Shown in pieces: positions 46,403 through 57,526 of a stretch of 64,000 nt of DNA; the stretch's first letter is position 1; every line of letters begins with the position of its first letter. Source of the DNA: Ipomoea triloba. Its lineage: Eukaryota > Streptophyta > Magnoliopsida > Solanales > Convolvulaceae. The DNA is taken from NCBI RefSeq assembly GCF_003576645.1, contig NC_044922.1:5449599-5513598 (forward strand). The letters run 5' to 3'. Under the pieces are notes generated by a model. It did not search any database and was not told the origin of the DNA. It saw only the letters and a list, made by a program, of their open reading frames with translations. Position numbers and translations under genes: made by a program.

Positions 46403-48164
46403 AACGTCTCCCCAACTTAAATTGTCCCCCAAAAAACAATTAAATTAAACATTTTTTTTTCTTAAAGAGTAATGTTAATTATACTAATTTTTATTAAATA
46501 TTGTACCATTTGAAATGAATGATCTCACTTGAATAACTTGGGATGAAATCGGTTGGCTTATAAATATAAATAAATAATAATAAATATAGATAGTTATTAT
46601 ATGCTGCATTATTTGACTCAATTGTGTGGTGTAAGTGAGAACTAAATATAATGATGGTTTTGGTAGGAAAATGCTTGTAGGCAGATGAGTCCAAAATCCT
46701 CAACTTTTTATGTTTTTGAGGAAGAAATTGAATTCACTAGAGGAAGGATGAATATTTTTACATTTCAAATATATGTTTATGTTTAAAAAAAATTAATCCG
46801 TTACCCTTTCACTATGGTTATGGTAGGTCTCAACTAGTGGTGGGTGAGTCCGCCACTATGTTCATTGATGTCAATACTATATTAAAGTAATATTTTTCTT
46901 TTGCTCATAATTTTCTTATGAATTCTCAACATTTGACATAATGCTTTGAAAAAATATTGTAACTTCAAAATAAAAAGCGATGCATGTCCGACTAATTATA
47001 CAACTTATTAGAATTTACAAATAAGAAATCAATAGTAGTGTTTCTTGTACGACGTGCTCATTTAGGTAGTGATTCTGGTACCCCTCAACAACCCCTTTGG
47101 CTTCTTTTACTTGACCTCCCTTGCTAGCCATATTGTTTTTGGGGTCAATGACTGAAATGTGAAGGGAAATAGATGAGTGGACAAAAATGTGAAGATTTTA
47201 AAATTGGGACAAAAATAAGAAAAGATCATTTGAGATATGCGTTTCAGTGTCAGAAATGCATTTGCTATTATTATTTTTTTCGGCATGTTGACCACATTAT
47301 ATATAACTAGATTTTCCATTATCTTCAAATTCATTAATTAATTATATTAACTAGATTTGTCCATTATCTTCTTTTTATACTATATATCTTGTAATTAAAT
47401 ATCAAAGTTATAATACAAAATATGTTATTATATATTTATTTACCAAGTATGTTGACAAGGAGAGTATTCAAATAACCCAAAAAATTGAAGTGGAAAACTA
47501 CCCCATAGTACCTCTGGACTATATCCCAGTTGTTCACTTTAAAGTTAAATTGTATTTTTTTATTAAGATGATTTAGAATGTATAAATCTTTTTTCTTTAT
47601 TAAGATAAAATCTGAAGTTCCCGTAGTGAAGTGCATGCTCTCAACGGTAATTTCAATTCCTACCGACCGACAATGGAGCAAAATAGTGATTGGAGTCAAA
47701 TGTTGCGCATGCAATGTAGAATTTTCTAGAAAAAAAAAATGTATTAAATGTATCAAAGATGATTGTATTGAATGTATTAAATTATAGAAATACATATAAT
47801 GAAATTATATTGAAATTATTGGCGACGTAATTTTAATACTAAACGTTATCGTATTGAGTGGAATTAAATTTAAAAACAAATTAAAATGTCGTTATGTTAA
47901 AATTTTATTTATATTATGCTATGTAAATATCTGTTATAATTGTAAAATATAAACATAATTAACATTATAATGACTCACTTTGCTTGCACTAACTCAATCC
48001 AATTGGTCGCGATAAGCTCGTACCACGTGTATGGGTACAGAACGTCATGAATGCGGGCAATTCCACATACGTTGCAAAATACAATAATAAGTACTTCACA
48101 GAAAATATAAATTCATAATTTTAATAATACTTGTTACAACTAACCTTGTTGCAAGTAGGGATGT
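46403..48164. other. intergenic DNA, no gene seen
   Basis: AT-rich with no supported gene, RNA or transposon boundary. Confidence 0.55.
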
Positions 48165-48258
48165 CAATTCAACCCCCCCCCCTCCCAACGGGGAAAACCG
48201 ATCCCCGCCTCGACGGGGCGGGTTCGGGGGCGGAGATGAGGAGAAATTCTCCGGCGAA
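48165..48258. repeat. GC-rich dispersed repeat
   Basis: A C run of about 11 then ccgatccccgcctcgacggg and gcgggttcgggggcgga, in strongly AT-rich surroundings. Related to the G-rich block at 25546-25682. The adjacent words (agggatgtcaattc) resemble ends of elements near 13805. Confidence 0.5.
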
Positions 48259-48690
48259 GAAATTAAAATTTAAAATGAAGTTCATTTGTTTTGTTATATA
48301 CTTATATTTGGACCTTGGACTTTGAAAGTGTATGAAACAGTTTAAAGTGTTTGGACATTTTATTATTATGTATTTTTGTTTGAAATTTGAAACTTTGAAA
48401 CTTTGGATATTTGTAGTAATTTTAGAATTTGAATATTTTAATTTTATTAATCTATGTAGGTTGAATTTAATTTGGACTTTGTTTAAGGATTCAAGGTTTA
48501 ATTTCTTTTTTATAATATTAACATAAAGACAAGTATATAATTAAGGATTGTTGGTCGATATGAATTAATTTCTTTTTTGTATTACCATATGTTTTCTCAA
48601 TGAGAATACATTAAAATTTCATACACCATGACTAAGAAGACCACAAACTTTATTAATATTATTGTTATTATTTCTTCTTCTTCTTCTTAA

Positions 48691-48978
48691 TCACCCATCC
48701 TTCTGACCGGCATGCAGACCAGCAAAGTAGGCCTTAGGGTTACTTTCAAAAGCATCCCTGGGAATTTGCTCTCCTCCTCCGCCGGGAGCAACCATCATAC
48801 CGGGCACACGCTCACCTCCGCCACTCCCCTTGGTGGTGGTGCCACCGCCGCCGCTACCGCCACCACCTTTGGCTCCTCCACCAGTAGCAGTGCCTCCGCC
48901 CTTGCCAGAGCCTCCTCCAGAACCACCACTTTTAGCCCCTCCTCCGCCGCCGTTACCTCCTTTTCCACCGCCTCCCAT
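48691..48978 (-). CDS. small glycine-rich protein, copy 1
   Basis: Intronless, 95 residues from ATG at 48978 (minus strand). About the first 55 residues are Gly-rich with Lys, Ser and Thr (MGGGGKGGNGGGGGAKSGG), no signal peptide. The C-terminal 35 are not repetitive: ERVPGMMVAP, GGGGEQIPRDAFESNPKAYF, AGLHAGQKDG. The near identity of this tail with copy 2 at 51440 (EQIPREAFESNPKGYFAGLH) while the glycine part varies in length argues for real coding selection. I recognise no functional family. The TTG two codons upstream in a longer frame is not a start. A TATA-like sequence lies about 105-120 bases upstream. Confidence 0.8.
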   Translation of the reverse strand: MGGGGKGGNGGGGGAKSGGSGGGSGKGGGTATGGGAKGGGGSGGGGTTTKGSGGGERVPGMMVAPGGGGEQIPRDAFESNPKAYFAGLHAGQKDG

Positions 48979-49081
48979 GGTCAAACTAGTGAATATCTAT
49001 CTGTTCTACGTTTGGTTAAAGAATTTAGGATGCTCTTCAATTCTTAGTAAGAATGGGTGTGCATTATGTTATATAGAGGGA

Positions 49082-49340
49082 GGGATATATATATAGATCA
49101 GTGTTTAAGTGGCATATAATGGAAGCTAAGCATGCATGCGTGTATTTTGAGGGGAACGCTTTGGACTTTGAAGCAAATTAAATGGCCCATTCCGTCCATA
49201 TATATATGATGCCGCCCAAGCGTTGCTTTAGTACATAGTAGTGCTAGTTTAAGTGCAGTTTAATGATACCATCAGTTCAAAGGCTCACCGAAATTTGTTT
49301 GCTAATTCAATTATACTGCGAATTCCAAAGATGCATGCAT
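49082..49340 (-). promoter_or_regulatory. promoter of glycine-rich gene copy 1
   Basis: For the minus strand, a TATA box lies in tatatatata at about 49087-49096. Upstream there are GCATGCATGC (RY-type) words at about 49130-49140 and 49332-49341, and a block aggggaacgctttggacttt to ttaatgataccatcagttca that is conserved at 51886-52010 before copy 2. Confidence 0.6.
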
Positions 49341-50378
49341 GTATTCCGCTGAACAAATTTGCTTCACCATGTATTGCTTTTCTTAAATTCTAATTTTAGT
49401 TCAAACAAATATTCAATTTAAGTGGTATTAAGTGCAGATGGCACTGATGTTCAGGTGTGTTAATTAAAGACATTTATAACACTACTCATGTGCAAAGTTC
49501 ATTTTTATTGTTATGTGAATCTGATGCCATTTTAATTGTGGTTATGGATCTGTTGATTTTTTTTGTACAAATATTAAATCTATATGGTATAACTATTTCA
49601 ATTTCTATACCCTTAATTATGTTGATATTTGATCATTGAGAATGAGAGGAAGATATGAAGTTATTTTTTTGAAAATAATTTATAGTTTTTGTTAAAAGGT
49701 TTTTTGTTTACCATTTGATTGAAAAGAAACAGATAAACATGAGAGTCTCATTTTGTAAGTGTTTTATTATAAAATTTAGTTGATTTTTAATTTTCTTGAA
49801 CTATGCAACGTCACCAAAATAGTTATTATATCAAAATCTAGAGTCATGTTTTGGATTCATACGCCCGCATGGGCATCTCAATTGATTCCAGTGGTAAAAT
49901 ATAAGAACAATGATCTAGAATCGAGTTTAACCAGTCACAATAAATGAGCAATCTCTCAAAGTAATGGAGCTCTTTGTGCGCAGTAACTCCCGTAAGTAAA
50001 GGTCTAGCCTCTGTGTTTAAGAGTTACCATGATTGGGGTGTGATGACTCTTTGAAATTGGGGATTCAACCTTTTGGGAATCATCTTTTGAATTCAAAGAT
50101 CCTAAATGGTAGGATTGCAATACAAAGTGTTGATTTCAATGAGTTTTTCAGTTTTTTTTTTTAATCTCTAGAGTATTGGAACTGGAATAATTCTTGGAAT
50201 TATGGTTGTAATTTGACTAGAGGAGCCTTTTTTTTTTATTCGCCCAAAGACTTTACATATTTGCATTGACAAAGAATTTTATGATACCGTTTTACGAATT
50301 CATAGACATTTTGTAAGATAGGTTGGGTCAAGATCAAATGTAATATTTATATTGAAAATATAATAATAATAAAGATTA

Positions 50379-50412
<34 letters not shown>

Positions 50413-51439
50413 GTCACATTTTACCTTGAAGAGCTATGGATGAGGATTAATAAAAAGAAAAATACTTAATGTATCCTCAAAACCTTACTCCCAATTTTTG
50501 CACCCACTTCTGTTCAAATTTGATTGGAGTAGAAAAAAATGAACGGATAAACATCATGCCCCTTACTAAATTGAGCAATTAAAGCATGCCAAATCATAAG
50601 GAGTATAAAATGGGAGTAAAAAATGTGTAAATAAACAAGAATTTTATGTGTAACTTAAACTAAAATAAGCATTTCATGCAGTAGAAATAAATGGAACGCC
50701 ATATTATAGAAACACACTTTGGATGAGTCGTTTTAGAACACAATTAAATTAATTGATCAATCCAAAACAATTAATAGCTTAGCCATAAGTTGTAGGCCAT
50801 GATTGCCGAACACATTTTAATTTGCAATTTTACTTCCTTTCTCAAATCCAACATGACGAAGATATTGGGAACTATATTTGCAACTTGTAGAAAAATGACA
50901 TGATATATGATACAAATTTATTTAAAGCTATTGGGTTTGGACAAGTAATTTCTTGAAGAGTGAATTCAATCCTATAGTCTTATCTTCTTTGTTCAAAAAA
51001 TTATTAACTTTTAACAAAAATTAATGAATTTAGAAATACTCAATAAATATTTAAGTTGTGATGTTAGTGTTAGTTAATGTGTATCTCCCTTTTTTTTAGC
51101 AATCACCCTGCATGCCATCTTAGAAGGAAAATAGTACTGTACTCCCAACTTTTATTCCATTTCACAAATCTTAGATGTGAACAACTTTTCTTGGACCAAA
51201 ATGAAAATGTCATATTCATACTTGCAACGTAATGAAGTATAATTGATGGGGTAGAATTTAAGAATCACATAGTAGAACTTTCTTAGAAGTTGGAACAGGG
51301 CTGCTGCCCAAAATGATTAAAAATGCACCATGATTCTCAATGAAAATACTACATTAAAATTTCATAAACCATAACTAGTCATCATATTCTAGTCCAACAA
51401 GACCTCAAACTTTATTAATAATAATATTATTGTTGTTAA
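49341..51439. other. spacer between the duplicated genes
   Basis: No further gene. A SINE-like block lies at about 49860-50095 (gggcatctcaattgattcca, agtggtaaaatataagaaca, tagaatcgagtttaaccagt) and an (AAT)n run at about 50383-50410. At 51120-51260 the words gtactcccaacttttattcc and caaatcttagatgtgaacaa repeat 13970-14030, so a dispersed repeat is shared. Confidence 0.5.
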
Positions 51440-51718
51440 TTAGCCTTCCTTCTGAGCGGCATGCAGACCAGCAAAGTAGCCCTTAGGATTACTTTCAAAA
51501 GCCTCCCTAGGAATTTGCTCTCCTTTTCCTCCCGGAGCAACCATCATTCCTGGCCCACGCTCACCTCCGCCGGGAGCAACCACCACAGCTGGCCCATTGC
51601 CGCCAGCTTTGGCAACTCCACCAGAAGTGCCGCCGCCCTTGCTACCGACTCCTCCAGAAACCCCACCTTTAGCCCCTCCTCCTTCGCCACCGCCACCTTC
51701 TTTTCCACCGCCTCCCAT
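51440..51718 (-). CDS. small glycine-rich protein, copy 2
   Basis: Intronless, 92 residues from ATG at 51718 (minus strand). N-terminal Gly/Lys/Ser-rich part (MGGGGKEGGGGEGGGAKGGV), then a middle with VVVAPGGGERGPGMMVAPGG in which VAPGG occurs twice, and the conserved tail GEQIPREAFESNPKGYFAGL ending HAAQKEG. Tandem paralogue of 48691. The 3' region after both genes also matches (aaaatttcata..accat; cctcaaactttattaata), so the duplicated unit included promoter, gene and 3' flank. Confidence 0.8.
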   Translation of the reverse strand: MGGGGKEGGGGEGGGAKGGVSGGVGSKGGGTSGGVAKAGGNGPAVVVAPGGGERGPGMMVAPGGKGEQIPREAFESNPKGYFAGLHAAQKEG

Positions 51719-51824
51719 GCTCAAACTTGTGATGATCTAAATGTTCTACGTTTAGTTAAAGATTTTAGGATGCTCTTTAGCTGCTAGTGAGAATGGTGTG
51801 CAATATGTTACATTGAGGGAGGTA

Positions 51825-52090
51825 TATATATAGATGTGTTAAGTGGCATATAATGAAAGCATGCATGCATGCGAGTATTTTGAGGGGAACGCTTTGGATT
51901 TTGAAGCAAATTAAATGGCCCATTCCGTCCATGATGCAGGCCAAGCGTTGCTTTAGTGCATCAGCGTGCTAGTTTAAGTGCAGTTTAATGATACCATCAG
52001 TTCAAAGGCTCACCTAAATTTGTTCGCCAATTAAAGCTAATTCAATTATACTGCAAATTCCAAAGTTGCATGCATGCATGTATTCGGCTG
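51825..52090 (-). promoter_or_regulatory. promoter of glycine-rich gene copy 2
   Basis: A TATA box lies in tatatata at about 51826-51833 on the minus strand. Upstream, gcatgcatgcatgcgag (about 51859-51875) and catgcatgcatg (about 52069-52080) are RY-like words, and aggggaacgctttggatttt is shared with copy 1. RY words often mark seed or embryo genes; that reading is inference. Confidence 0.6.
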
Positions 52091-52261
52091 AACAAATTCG
52101 CTTCAGTCATTGACATTATATTAAATGCAATGTTACTGAATATATATGCACTTACTTGACCACTGAAGACGAAATCTCTCGTCCCAACGTGCTCAACATT
52201 AGACCCAACAATATTATGAAGATGTAAATTATGGTGACTCATTAGATGAGATGACCAGTGG

Positions 52262-54047
52262 CCCTCTGGTTTCGCCGGTTGGGCCTACTTTTTAGGTGGG
52301 ATACAAAAATAGGACGAAAATAATTGGGATACAAATATGGGCAATACTACACTGTAGGATGCATGTTTCTCTTTTTGAACATGCATCTTCAGAATGCACT
52401 GTTATCTTTTATAATATTTGTTTCAAATTAAAATACTATACATTGTACTTAGAGAATACGAATACCGTATGTAAATACAAAATAATAAATACGTAATTAT
52501 GTATTTATTTTTTGAAATATTAGGATAAAAATACTTAAATAGTGGACCTAAGACCAACAACCCTAATTTTACTCCATCCCAATACTATTGTGAATGATAA
52601 AACTTCATCCCCAAACTTAGCTGCTGCCAGTGACCGTGCGACCGCCCTGCCGCCCACCGCGCCGCCGCCTAACTGAATCATAAATATGAATACAACAATT
52701 TATCACTTTTTTTTTTGCAAGCATATTATTATTCTATTTATTTCTTAATTGTTTACGTAATAAGTAGAAAAAATTGTAGTAAACATGTAATTATTAAACA
52801 TTTAGTTCTCATTATTATTATACACTAATTACACATTATTGTTAATTATATTTAATTTTCCTCTTAATTGTTTGCAATCATTTTTTTTCTCCTTATACAT
52901 ATATATACCATCTTTTTTTCTTTTTTTCATTTAAACTACAATATTGTACACATACAGGTATCCTACACTCATTTTCTACCTTTTAACTATTTTTTTTAAA
53001 AAAGAAACGCTAACATGCATTCGCAGAATGCATTTGTTTTTAAGCAAACATGCATTCCATGAAAGTACTTTGCCCATCTTTGTTACCTTTTCAAAACCGG
53101 CCTATTTTTGTATCCTACCTAAAAAGCAGGCCCTACCGTGTTTATGATTCTCACAATGCATATGCCCTTATCCTATTCACAATTTGTCGAGTCATAAACA
53201 CGGTTGGGCTGGTTTTTTGGTTGGGATACAAAAATAGGCCGCTTTTGAAAAGGGAACAAAGATGGGCAAAGTACTTCCCTAGAATGCATGTTTGCTTAAA
53301 AACAAATGTATTCTGCGAATGCATGTTAGCTTTTCCAAAAAAAAAATAGTTAAAAGGTATAAAATGAATGTATGATATGTGTATATGTACAGTATTGTAG
53401 TTTAAATGAAAAAAAGATGTATGTGTACATTATTGTAGTTAAAAGCCAAAAAAAAGATGGTATATATATATAAGGAGAAAAAAATAGTATTGTTGTTAAC
53501 CTCATTAAATGCTGAATCATTTATAATGCATAGTTGTTAGTTAATTAGAATGTACTAATTATTACATAATTATGAGAAAAATTAAATAAAATTAACAATA
53601 ATGTGTAATTAGTGTATAATAATAATGCGGTGGGCGGTGGCCGACGGCACGCTCGCCGGCAGCGTAGGGCGTAAGTTTTGGGATGAAGTTTTACCGTCGA
53701 TAATAGTCTTGGGATGGAGTAAAATTAGGGTTGTTGGTCTTAGACCCACTATTTAGGTATTTTTTTATCCTTATATTTCAAAAAATAAATACATAACTAC
53801 GTATTTATTATTTTGTATTTATATACGGTATTCTTTTCGTATTCTCTAAGTACAATGTACAGTATTCTAATTTGAAACAAATATTATAAAAGATAACAAT
53901 GCATTCTTAAGATGCATGTTCAAAAAGGACAACATGCATCCTACAGTGTAGTGTTGCCCATATTTGTATCCCACTAATTTCCGTCTTCTTTATGTATCCC
54001 ACCTAAAAAACAGGCCTTACCGGCGAAACCACCCAAATTTGTCCTCT
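52262..54047. repeat. large nested inverted repeat (fold-back)
   Basis: The left half (52268-53147) and the right half (53191-54040) are inverted copies across a spacer of about 43 bp. Matching pairs include tttttaggtgggatacaaaa near 52290 with its complement near 54000, gtgtaggatgcatgtttctc-like words at 52350/53940, tagtggacctaagaccaaca at 52541/53745 and ccctaccgtgtttatga / tcataaacacggttggg around the spacer. Each half also has similar inner and outer ends (gcctac-tttttaggtgggatacaaa and gcagg-type ttaggtaggatacaaa), so each half looks like a MITE and the pair like two inverted insertions. The reading frames inside are not genes. Confidence 0.85.
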
Positions 54048-54234
54048 AGAAACTGACTGATCTACCCGTTGCACATATGCCCTTATCTGAATGTATGGGT
54101 TTGCCTAGCTATTGCATACTGGAAGTGTTTTATGCTCTTGCATTTACATATTAAAAAAAAAAAAGGATATTTTCAATTTTTTATCATGTGAGTTTCAGAA
54201 AAAGTGTATACATTAAGAGATGGAGTAGAACTTA

Positions 54235-54710
54235 GGGTACGGTGTGTTTGGAAACCCGGAAAATAATTTATGGAAATTATTTTTCGAGTTTCTCATGTTT
54301 TGGCTACTCTTGAAAAACCCAGTCAACGGAAAATGATTTCCGTTGACTGAGGAAAATGAGCCCAAAAATGACGGAAAATGATACTCTGCATCGCCACAGG
54401 CTTTGGTTTTTGCCGGGAAGCCAAAACAACTGGTTTCCGCCGAAAACCAGATGGGGGGAAGTTTAATTTTTTTTTTAATAATTTTATTTACTTAAAAATA
54501 TTATTTTTATATTATTATAAATATTTTAAATAAAATAATAAAAATATATAATTATACAATTCTACTCATTTTTCATAAAATGAACAAAACACACAAAGAC
54601 AATTTTTCATAATACATCTAAATATGAGAAATGAATCTATTTTCCGAAAAATGACTCATTTTCCAGAAAATATTGTGCAGGAGTCATTTTTCTTCTTTCT
54701 AAACACACCC
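54235..54710. mobile_element. Tourist-like MITE with TTA duplication
   Basis: The left end is GGGTACGGTGTGTTTGGAAA, the right end (reverse complement) GGGTGTGTTTAGAAAGAAGA; the left has five extra bases. TTA flanks at 54232-54234 and 54711-54713. Internal aaaatgatttccgttgactg resembles its own complement. No coding region. Confidence 0.7.
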
Positions 54711-54956
54711 TTAAAGTAACAAGTGGGAGTTTATGTACGGAGTATTTTTTCAATTGGGACGGCATTTGAACCTTTGGTCACGTCCGTAGGATGTTAGATT
54801 GCAGCTTGGGACCAATTTGATCTGAAGCCTCAAAGAGTCAAAAGTCGATCCTAACTACCAATATGCAGGGTCCCCGCCCATCCTCAATTACGCATTCCGA
54901 TTTTCACGAAAATAATGTTAGAATAGGAAGAAGTAACAAATATTAATAAAATAAAA

Positions 54957-54961
<5 letters not shown>

Positions 54962-55011
<50 letters not shown>
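54962..55011. repeat. (AT)n microsatellite
   Basis: About 50 bases of AT dinucleotides. Confidence 0.95.
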
Positions 55012-55014
<3 letters not shown>

Positions 55015-55128
55015 GCTCAACATTCGCGAATAATCAATAAATATGAAGTAATCGTGATACTTAGGGCAACACCATTGGTTCAAAAAAATAGATTTTTTTT
55101 TTTCATTTCTCTCACTCTTTCTGGTACT

Positions 55129-55390
55129 GTTGCAAAAATCCCCGTCTAGACCGCCTAGGCGCTAGGCGCTCCTAGACCGAGGCGAATTGCTCCCTAGGCG
55201 TCCGCCTAGGTGGCCGGCCGCCTAGGAGGCCGCCTAGCGCCTAACTCGGCCGACTAGGTCGAATTTGGCCGAGTTAACTCGCCCAACTCGGCAGAGTTAG
55301 CCGAGTTAACTCGAGCGAGTCGGCCTTGTTAATTTTATTATTATATTTATATATATTTAAATTTATTTATTTATATAAGTAAGAGAAGTA

Positions 55391-55445
<55 letters not shown>

Positions 55446-55580
55446 GACAAACACCCACACAGATGAATTAATTTTTTATTTTTATAGGTCGCCGCCTAGA
55501 TACCGCCTAGGCGCCGCCTAGACCGCTTAGGCGCTAGGCGCTAGTCTACCGCCCGACTAGCGCCTAGCGCCTACTGCAAC
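55129..55580. mobile_element. CCTAGGCG-rich element with internal (AT)n
   Basis: Starts tgttgcaaaaatccccgtct and ends cgcctagcgcctactgcaac. Both ends carry palindromic words built from CCTAGGCG, CTAGGCGC and GGCCGCCTAGG; the left part goes on to cggccgagttaactcg repeats. An (AT)n of about 50 bases (55391-55441) sits in the middle. GC content is far above the surroundings. Shorter relative at 27645-27885. Confidence 0.7.
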
Positions 55581-57289
55581 CATGCTTTCTGCTAAAGCTA
55601 TAAAAAATATTTATAAAAAAAAACTCATTAAAAAAGCACAACCAAAATGATTACTCATATTATTATTGTATTTTATTTTATACCGGTCAGTAAAATATTT
55701 GACGAAAATTAGCAATTTCTAAAATTAAACTGCATGTCTGCATGAGAATGACCACTCCATAGTATAAGCATCCATCGTCAAGTCTACTGATATAATGAAG
55801 TCAGCAAGTCTTGGATGAGCAATGAAGTCAATACAAATAATGTTTTCCTATAGCTAGCTGACTTGAATGGATCAAACGATATATCACAGCCTTCTAGAAG
55901 CATGCAATGAGCGTTTTTAGGGACACGTACTAGGTCATCGTCTTTGTCCTTAAAATAGGCCCCATGGACAACTTGAACAAGGGTCTTTGATTAATCAAGA
56001 AATGAGTTATAGGGAAGTTGAGGTGGTGATGAAGAGTGAAGACCCTGCAACAACAAGAGAGATGTATAAGGAAAAAATGGATGTGCCAGCATGGGCACCT
56101 CAAATAGTCACAGGAGTGAAGTTTAGGAGAAGAGATCAGGGATCGAGTCTAATGTGGGGGCAACTTCTCAAGTTGAGGGGGCCTCGTTGTGCGCAGTGGG
56201 CACCATGATCCCTTGGGGTTGGGGCAATTTAAATCGGAATTTAGGCAAATACGCTAAATACACATATCAATGAGGGGGCTCCTTATGCACAGTGGGCACT
56301 ATGATCCCTTGAGGTTGGGCAATCTAAAGCGATGCACAGAATGAACATTATACAACACACCCACCATCAACGAACATTTTGTTGTTCAAAATATAGACAA
56401 ATACGCTATATACACATATCAAATGTAAATACTTGAGAGTTTGTCTAGAATGATTATTGCTCAAGAACAACATTCTCTATTTTTAATTAGAAAAATAGTG
56501 GAATATTTTTCTCTTAGGATTATCTTTTTTATTCAACAAATCCATGGAATTAAAATCCCATTGGGGGAAATGGGATTCTAATTCCATAAAAATGAGGGAA
56601 TTGTAATTCTGTAAAATTGCAATTCTTTCCGACCAAATGAAAGAATTAGTTGCCTTCGAAATTAGATGGAGATTAAGTGAGAATGGAATTTTAATTCCAT
56701 CCGACCAAACGCGTTAGAAAATGTTCACACTTGAGCATTGTATCCATTAATCATTATCCACCAAGAGTATCAAGAATTTACTACTTCCAATTGCTTCAAA
56801 GGTTACTTAATTAGAAGATGAGATTATAAATTGCGCGCTTTACTTTACTTTTTTATTTTTTACTTTATGATGAAATGAAACATATGATTGGAAGTTTAAA
56901 AGTTTCTAATAATGAGGTGGAGATGATATGTGTGAGATTTACAAAGTTATATCCTCTTTTTATGCAAATCATCGCAGCTTTAATTTAATTTGAATAATTT
57001 TTGGACTTGTGCCATACTGCAAAAGTAAATATGAAGTGGAAGCTAAGAAACTTCACAAAAAGATGTCTGAAATAGTTATGCAATTTCTTCATCATTTTTG
57101 TATGTCCACACAAGTCACAAGCCCTCTTTGACTCTTCCTGCTGTTACCAAAGTGGCAAAATTTATTTGACTTAGGTCCGAAGACAATGTCGTCAATAAAA
57201 ATTTTCAATAATTCAGTTATCAAATTCTTTTTGAAAAAAAAAAGTATTTATTAATTAGTTATAATCATCATTTTTTTAGTACTATTGAC
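55581..57289. other. intergenic DNA with SINE-like repeats
   Basis: At 56100-56345 the phrase gtgcgcagtgggcaccatga / tcccttggggttggggcaat is repeated as atgcacagtgggcactatga / tcccttgaggttgggcaatc, and a box B-like gggatcgagtct precedes. This looks like two partial SINE tails. At about 56530-56710 words such as ggaattaaaatcccattggg occur in inverted pairs, suggesting a decayed MITE. No gene. Confidence 0.5.
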
Positions 57290-57460
57290 TTTAATTAATT
57301 AGTTATAATCTAATGTCCATATATACTTTCTCAACCTACCGAAACCCAACGAGTCAATATCACTCCCAACGAGTCAATATCGTTCCCATGACTTTCCATT
57401 TGGAGGAATCACTTCATGTCGTTTGACCACAAGGTCTTTGGCAAATATCTCATCATTAAA
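57290..57460 (-). mobile_element. tRNA-derived SINE with internal duplication
   Basis: Minus strand: aagaccttgtggtcaaacga (box A), atggaaagtcatgggaacga (degenerate box B), then tattgactcgttgggagtga / tattgactcgttgggtttcg, where the 22-base unit is duplicated, and ggttgagaaagtatatatgg. Same family as 14130-14285. Confidence 0.7.
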
Positions 57461-57526
57461 AAGGGGCAATAATAAACATTAAAAATATAGAGTTAATACA
57501 ATTATTATTATTATACAAAAAATATA

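Noticed and set aside
48712..49096. Pro- and Ala-rich frames opposite the glycine-rich gene
   Set aside because: Antisense shadows of the GGN codons of the minus-strand gene.
52944..53349. Open frames in the nested inverted repeat
   Set aside because: They mirror each other across the palindrome and resemble no protein.
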